DNA of 64,000 nt, from positions 1,051,072 to 1,115,071 of the forward strand of contig NW_026515549.1 in assembly GCF_014898815.1 (NCBI RefSeq), given 5' to 3'. The stretch is from Panonychus citri (Eukaryota; Arthropoda; Arachnida; Trombidiformes; Tetranychidae). The position numbers and the translations under genes were made by a program. The notes under the pieces are model-generated. The model made no database searches. It was not told the origin of the DNA and was given only the letters and a program-made list of their open reading frames with translations. Below, in pieces: positions 60,370 through 64,000 of the stretch (its first letter is position 1; each line of letters opens with the position of its first letter).

Positions 60370-61720
60370 TTAATTTCGAGCGGTGAATTTTTGTCGATTA
60401 AACCTACCAAATAATGCATCCAGTCTGGACTGTCCTAATTCTGGATCAAAATCACCTTCAAAAGGCTTTTCGAACTGATTAGAAAATCCAAAAACGAAGC
60501 AAAGAGGAAGTTTATTGCTCTTTAGACCTTTTTCAATGACTTGCTTGAACTCATTCAATTCTTCATGAGTATATAACCTCTTGCCTAGTGTAGCGTTTTC
60601 ATAATAAGATTTTGGAAAGGCCAATCTCGTCAACTGATATGCAAGGCAACAAGGATCTGATCTTGAAAGTTTGATTGCCGTTTCGTACAGATTAAGAGAG
60701 AGTTGCAATTTTCCCTCTATGAAAATAAAATTCTAATGAGAAAGAATGAGAATTAATTCATTGAATACAATTATTGAATTTAGTCAACTCACCTTTTTAG
60801 TATTCTTATACGTTGAATCTGTCGTCAGAATATGATGTAAATTTTGATTCATCGTTTGATATTTCTCATTAAGATAAAAAACAATATCCTGAAGTAAATC
60901 AATCACCGAGCGTAATATAATTCCACTACTGTCAATGTTGGATAAAATTTCTTTTCTTTTCTCCAAATCTCTGATTTTCTCGAGAATGTTGTTCAAAACG
61001 ATTCTTTTCGGGCTCGTGTTTCTTTCTTGCTTATTGTTTGGCGATTCCTCTGATGAACTAGTCAATTCTTGTTGAATCGTTGTTGAAACTTTTTCACGCT
61101 TTGTTTTGTCAGGAAATTCATTTTCACGAGGGCAATTTCGTCCTTCACTTGGGTTTTTATCAGAGTCTTTGGTCTCATTAAGAACAGTTGATGGATTTTT
61201 TTCTCCACCATGAGATTCTATTCCTAGTAATTTATTCAACTCGTCACTTTCGATTGACACATAATCTGGGAAATCGTTTTCATATACAGCAGGATCGATA
61301 TTTATTTCCAGTATTTCGCTTGTGTAATTGATAACTTTTTTCAAGTTTCTCCATTCTGCATTATACTTCACATTCTGTTTAAGTTTTTTGTAAAGTTCTG
61401 AAATAGATTCTGAAAGCAGAAAACAAATACATGATTACTTTGAGTCTCTTTCTGATGAATATTTTCAATGAAATTACAACTCACCTGCTAGAGCTATGAA
61501 CTTGAACGAAATACGCATGTAATTTAGTTTTGTGATGAATTGATTCCCTGCTGATTGCACAATTGATTCGTGATTTGTTATTCCACAATTTTCGACATCT
61601 TTTTTATCCACGATTATCAAAATCGGTTGATTTAAATTTTTCTTTTTATGATCGGTGAAATTAGGCAGAATAACAGCATATAATCCGTTTGGGTCCTTTC
61701 GAATTGTGTCAAGTTGTTGG
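60370..61720 (-). CDS. Unidentified intracellular protein, C-terminal three exons
   Basis: Minus-strand exons 61720-61485, 61409-60793 and 60714-60370 join in phase (phase 1 then phase 0) with good donors (GTGAGT) and acceptors (TTTCAG, CATAGAG). Together they encode about 399 residues. The first exon reads QQLDTIRKDPNGLYAVILP and PILIIVDKKDV. The second has ISELYKKLKQN, a Ser/Lys/Glu-rich disordered part, and a helical part NILEKIRDLEKRKEILSN. The third has a compact-looking end, LYTHEELNEFKQVIEKGL, LPLCFVFGF and SRLDALFGRFNRQKF. No signal peptide or membrane segment is seen. The start is not settled: see the 61709-61948 entry. I do not recognise the family. Confidence 0.55.
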
Positions 61721-61948
61721 CTGTGAATGATTTACTTTTTGCTTCTTACTGAACAAAGTCGGAGATGAAGGAGCAGGAGGAGATTGAGATCGACTGGTTG
61801 ACTTGGCCTGGGTAGATTGAGCGCCAGAACTTTTTTTAACAATCTTGCGTTGCAACTGTTTTAACACATTTTGACCAGAGGTTTTATAAAAGGAATCAAC
61901 ATTTGGAAATGAACTTGACTTAGTAGACTTTTGCCTTGACTGTGACAT
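61709..61948 (-). CDS. Possible first exon of the preceding gene, or short separate protein (79 aa)
   Basis: ATG at 61948 begins MSQSRQKSTKSSS; the frame runs to TGA at 61711-61709. It is basic, Ser/Pro-rich (SQSPPAPSSPTLFS) and disordered. A consensus donor (A|GTAAGAAG) lies near 61757 but does not match the phase of the acceptor at 61722-61721, and that intron would be only about 29 bases. A second choice is the acceptor at GCAATCAGCAG (near 61549), which is in phase and would skip the first 170 bases of the next exon. The gene model here is unresolved. Confidence 0.35.
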   Translation of the reverse strand: MSQSRQKSTKSSSFPNVDSFYKTSGQNVLKQLQRKIVKKSSGAQSTQAKSTSRSQSPPAPSSPTLFSKKQKVNHSQPTT

Positions 61949-62348
61949 TATATGGGAAAATAAATACAAAATTGAATTTGAAAAATTGAACTGAATTGTA
62001 AGGAAGGGTAAATACAAGTGTTCACAATTACAAGAGACTCCATTGAGTTTATATCGTCAAATAAACCCAAAGATGAAGAATCTAACCAGTTAAGATTGCA
62101 TCACAAATGTATAATTGGATAAAATTTTTCCTGTTTTGAATTGAATCTGATTTGATAATCAATTTAATTTGAGTCTCGAGAGACATCAAATTTTTGATCA
62201 AAATAGGGAAAAGAAATAAAAGGGAGATGAAAACAAAGGTAGAAAAAAATAGAAAAATAGAAAAAAATCACATTTGAAAATTGGAGAAATTGAAAAAATT
62301 AACCCAAAGAATCAATTTCTCAAAAAAAATGTTGATTATGGCATTTTG
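61949..62348. other. Intergenic / promoter of the 60370-61948 gene
   Basis: About 400 bases, A-rich, between two minus-strand genes; no motif recognised. Confidence 0.4.
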
Positions 62349-63846
62349 TTAATTGACTTTTTTGTCCTTTTTAGCCTTTGCAGCTACTTTCTGCATCACT
62401 AAGGCAAGAAAAGTCTCATCTTCCAGAAGATTCATCATCTCTTTTACACTTTTTCCAGAGCTTGATTCTTGAAGATTAGAATTGCTTTCAACTTCCTTGT
62501 TTTGATTGGCACGAGAAGGTCCAGAAACAGCAGTGTTTTTTTTGTCACCCTCTTGTTGTAATCCACCTTTGTCGTCATTTTGTTGCTCTCTCTCATCAAT
62601 TTCTTCCTCTTCCTCTTCTTCTTCCTCTTCTTCTCCATCTTCTTCTCCATCTTCTTCTCCATCTTCTTCTCCACCTTCTTCTCCTTCTTCTTCTCCATCT
62701 TCTTCTTCTTCTTCCTCTTCTCCATCCGCAACCTTTCTATCATCTTGAACTTTGTCTTCCTCCTCATCTTGAGGTTCTTCTGAATCTGCTTCGACGAAAA
62801 CCTTTAGATCTCTAATAGGTTGAACATTTCCCATCAATGGTGATGTTGGTGCGGACACATAAAGTTTCTCTGAATTGGCACCAGGAGAAATGGAACTTTG
62901 TTGAGTATCTTCATTTTGTTGTATCGGCGTTCCAATCATGGGTGAAAAGAGACCAGAAATAATGGAATCTTGATCGTTAGATTTTGCTTTTGTGCTAGGA
63001 GATTCTTTCGGAACTTTCTGAGTTTCGGGAATAATAGCTTGAGTTAATGGAATCTCGATTCGTTTCTTTTTCCATAGCGGTCCAGTTGAAACTGGACTTT
63101 TAGCTCTTTTTTTTGACGATCGGGTAACGGGTGAGCTTGTTGATTGGCCATCAACACTACTAAACGAATCAATAAATCCTGAAGATTCAGAATGAAGCTC
63201 TTTATCCTTGCGAGTTTTGTCAACAGTATTAGTTTTTTGAATTGATTCTTGTTCATTAAGTGAACTATCTGAATCGACCAACGATATCATTTCACTGACT
63301 CGATTTTTTGGTACCTTTGACCTTTTTTGATTGAATATTCCACTACTTGAACCAACATCTGAGTCTTCTCCAGAGTCAACACCAGCGTGCGTAGTTTTGA
63401 TTTTATTCGAGGATGAATCATAAGGCTCCTTATTTTTCTTTTCATACCTGTGGTCACTAGATGAATGTTTTTTTCCATCTTTTATAACCTGTGGACGTTT
63501 GGTGCGCTGGTAGTGCATTGCTTTCGAAAACGCTGAAACCATTAATTTTTCTGTGGTCTTATCATAGGATTTTTTACCAGCCATTCTAACGCAGTGATCT
63601 AGATAAGCAGGATAAGCATAATTAGTTTTCAAATATCTCTTGATTAAGATTAATAGCTTGTTACTCACCTAGTAAAGCTCTGAACCTAAGCTCTCCCAAT
63701 TCATTATCGACATGATTCTGCAGTGGGAATAAGAGAGGAGAAAGGTGATTCCAAGTGTTGATTAGCGAATGACGGCCTTTTGTGCCTCGCAATGTTGTTC
63801 CCTGTATCCAATGATCAGGAAATGAATATCTAATGAGCAAACTCAT
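62349..63846 (-). CDS. Unidentified acidic, probably nuclear protein, 475 aa (2 exons)
   Basis: Exon 1 is 63846-63669, the intron is 63668-63599 (GTGAGT, a pyrimidine-rich end and ATCTAG), and exon 2 is 63598-62349, joined in phase 1. The first 100 residues look like a folded domain: YSFPDHWIQGTTLRGTKG, NHVDNELGELRFRALLDHC and VRMAGKKSYDKTTEKLMVSA. The middle is Ser-rich with basic clusters that may be nuclear localisation signals (SSKKRAKSP, WKKKRIEIP). Then comes a Glu/Asp/Gly tract of about 45 residues, coded by TCTTCTCCATCT-type repeats (62601-62727). A last helical part (KEMMNLLEDETFLALVMQKV) ends in a Lys-rich tail. A chromatin or chaperone-like role would fit but is only an inference. 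The start could lie further upstream if more exons exist. Confidence 0.6.
62601..62727 (-). repeat. Minisatellite-like repeat coding a Glu/Asp tract
   Basis: On the plus strand the 12-bp unit TCTTCTCCATCT recurs about four times in 62629-62700 inside a longer CTT/CCT tract. It translates on the minus strand to Glu and Asp-Gly-Glu-Glu repeats. Confidence 0.8.
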
Positions 63847-64000
63847 AATAGCTGGTGGGCCAAAATCAGGTTCATCTCTTTATTTCTCGCTGTTTCATAG
63901 CAATATTGTAGCCCGAGAAAGTACAGGCAGAATACCTTCTATAAGAATAGAATTTGAGTCCTGCTTGCATGTTTCATCTTCTTCCGGAATGAATCTTATA
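63847..64000. other. 5' flank of the acidic-protein gene, window edge
   Basis: No feature is certain. CCACCAG at about 63857-63863 on the minus strand could be a splice acceptor for an earlier exon. Confidence 0.3.

Noticed and set aside
61721..61757. A 29-base intron joining the MSQSR exon to the QQLDT exon
   Set aside because: Too short for splicing and the phases do not match.
62444..62783. Lys/Glu-rich minus-strand frame and Ser- or Phe-rich plus-strand frames
   Set aside because: Shadows of the repeat coding the Glu/Asp tract of the 62349-63846 gene.
63639..63668. A 30-base intron ending at AATCAAG in the acidic-protein gene
   Set aside because: Out of phase; the 70-base intron ending at ATCTAG (63599) has a pyrimidine-rich end and keeps the frame.
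1..64000. tRNA, rRNA, CRISPR arrays and prokaryotic operon signals
   Set aside because: None was found by reading for conserved tRNA arms, rRNA segments or regular repeat-spacer arrays; the window is eukaryotic.

Overview
This is a eukaryotic, A+T-rich window with short spliced genes and no bacterial features: no operons, Shine-Dalgarno sites, CRISPR, rRNA or tRNA that I could recognise. Introns are mostly 60-90 bp. The content includes tandem gustatory-receptor-type chemoreceptors, an ML-domain protein of the mite group 2 allergen type, ApoD-like lipocalins, a cystatin-fold protein, a WIF-domain receptor and many small secreted proteins. This points to an arthropod, most likely an acariform plant-feeding mite of the spider-mite kind. 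That assignment is an inference from gene families, not from a database match.

Layout. 1-1.4 kb: 3' end of a non-LTR retrotransposon. 1.4-19.5 kb: gene-poor DNA holding two single-copy-looking genes, an intronless 755-aa disordered protein with an N-myristoylation-type start (+) and a four-exon WIF-domain protein that ends in a membrane segment with no kinase (-). 19.5-34 kb: a duplication-rich block with a two-exon secreted protein, a duplicated copy of its promoter, one intact chemoreceptor, two chemoreceptor pseudogenes lying in a 2.3-kb direct duplication, several last-exon relics, a small secreted protein and a broken coiled-coil gene. A solo LTR sits inside a pseudogene exon. 34.6-47.4 kb: an intact 16-exon gene for a 967-aa type I membrane protein with three PAN/Apple-like modules. 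It faces, tail to tail, a decayed inverted paralogue, and a degenerate LTR retrotransposon lies between them. 48.5-53 kb: three genes for secreted proteins (ML domain, a Cys-rich unknown, cystatin-like), each with a TATA box. 53.6-59.4 kb: tandem lipocalin copies, each with a different lesion, with an inverted copy of the coiled-coil pseudogene between them and a PAN-gene fragment at the end. 60.3-63.9 kb: two unidentified minus-strand genes, one with a long Glu/Asp tract.

How it fits together. From 19 to 59 kb the locus reads as a birth-and-death region for chemosensory and secreted genes. At least four segmental duplications (two direct, one inverted, one of promoter units) have copied promoters, exons and whole genes, and most copies are broken. 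The signals I find most unusual are the series of hairpins with a constant TTCACT apex and changing but still complementary stems in the LTR retrotransposon at 39.6-42.8 kb, the kinase-less WIF receptor, and the PAN-module membrane protein family. All splice structures were worked out by eye from GT/AG sites, reading-frame continuity and paralogue comparison.
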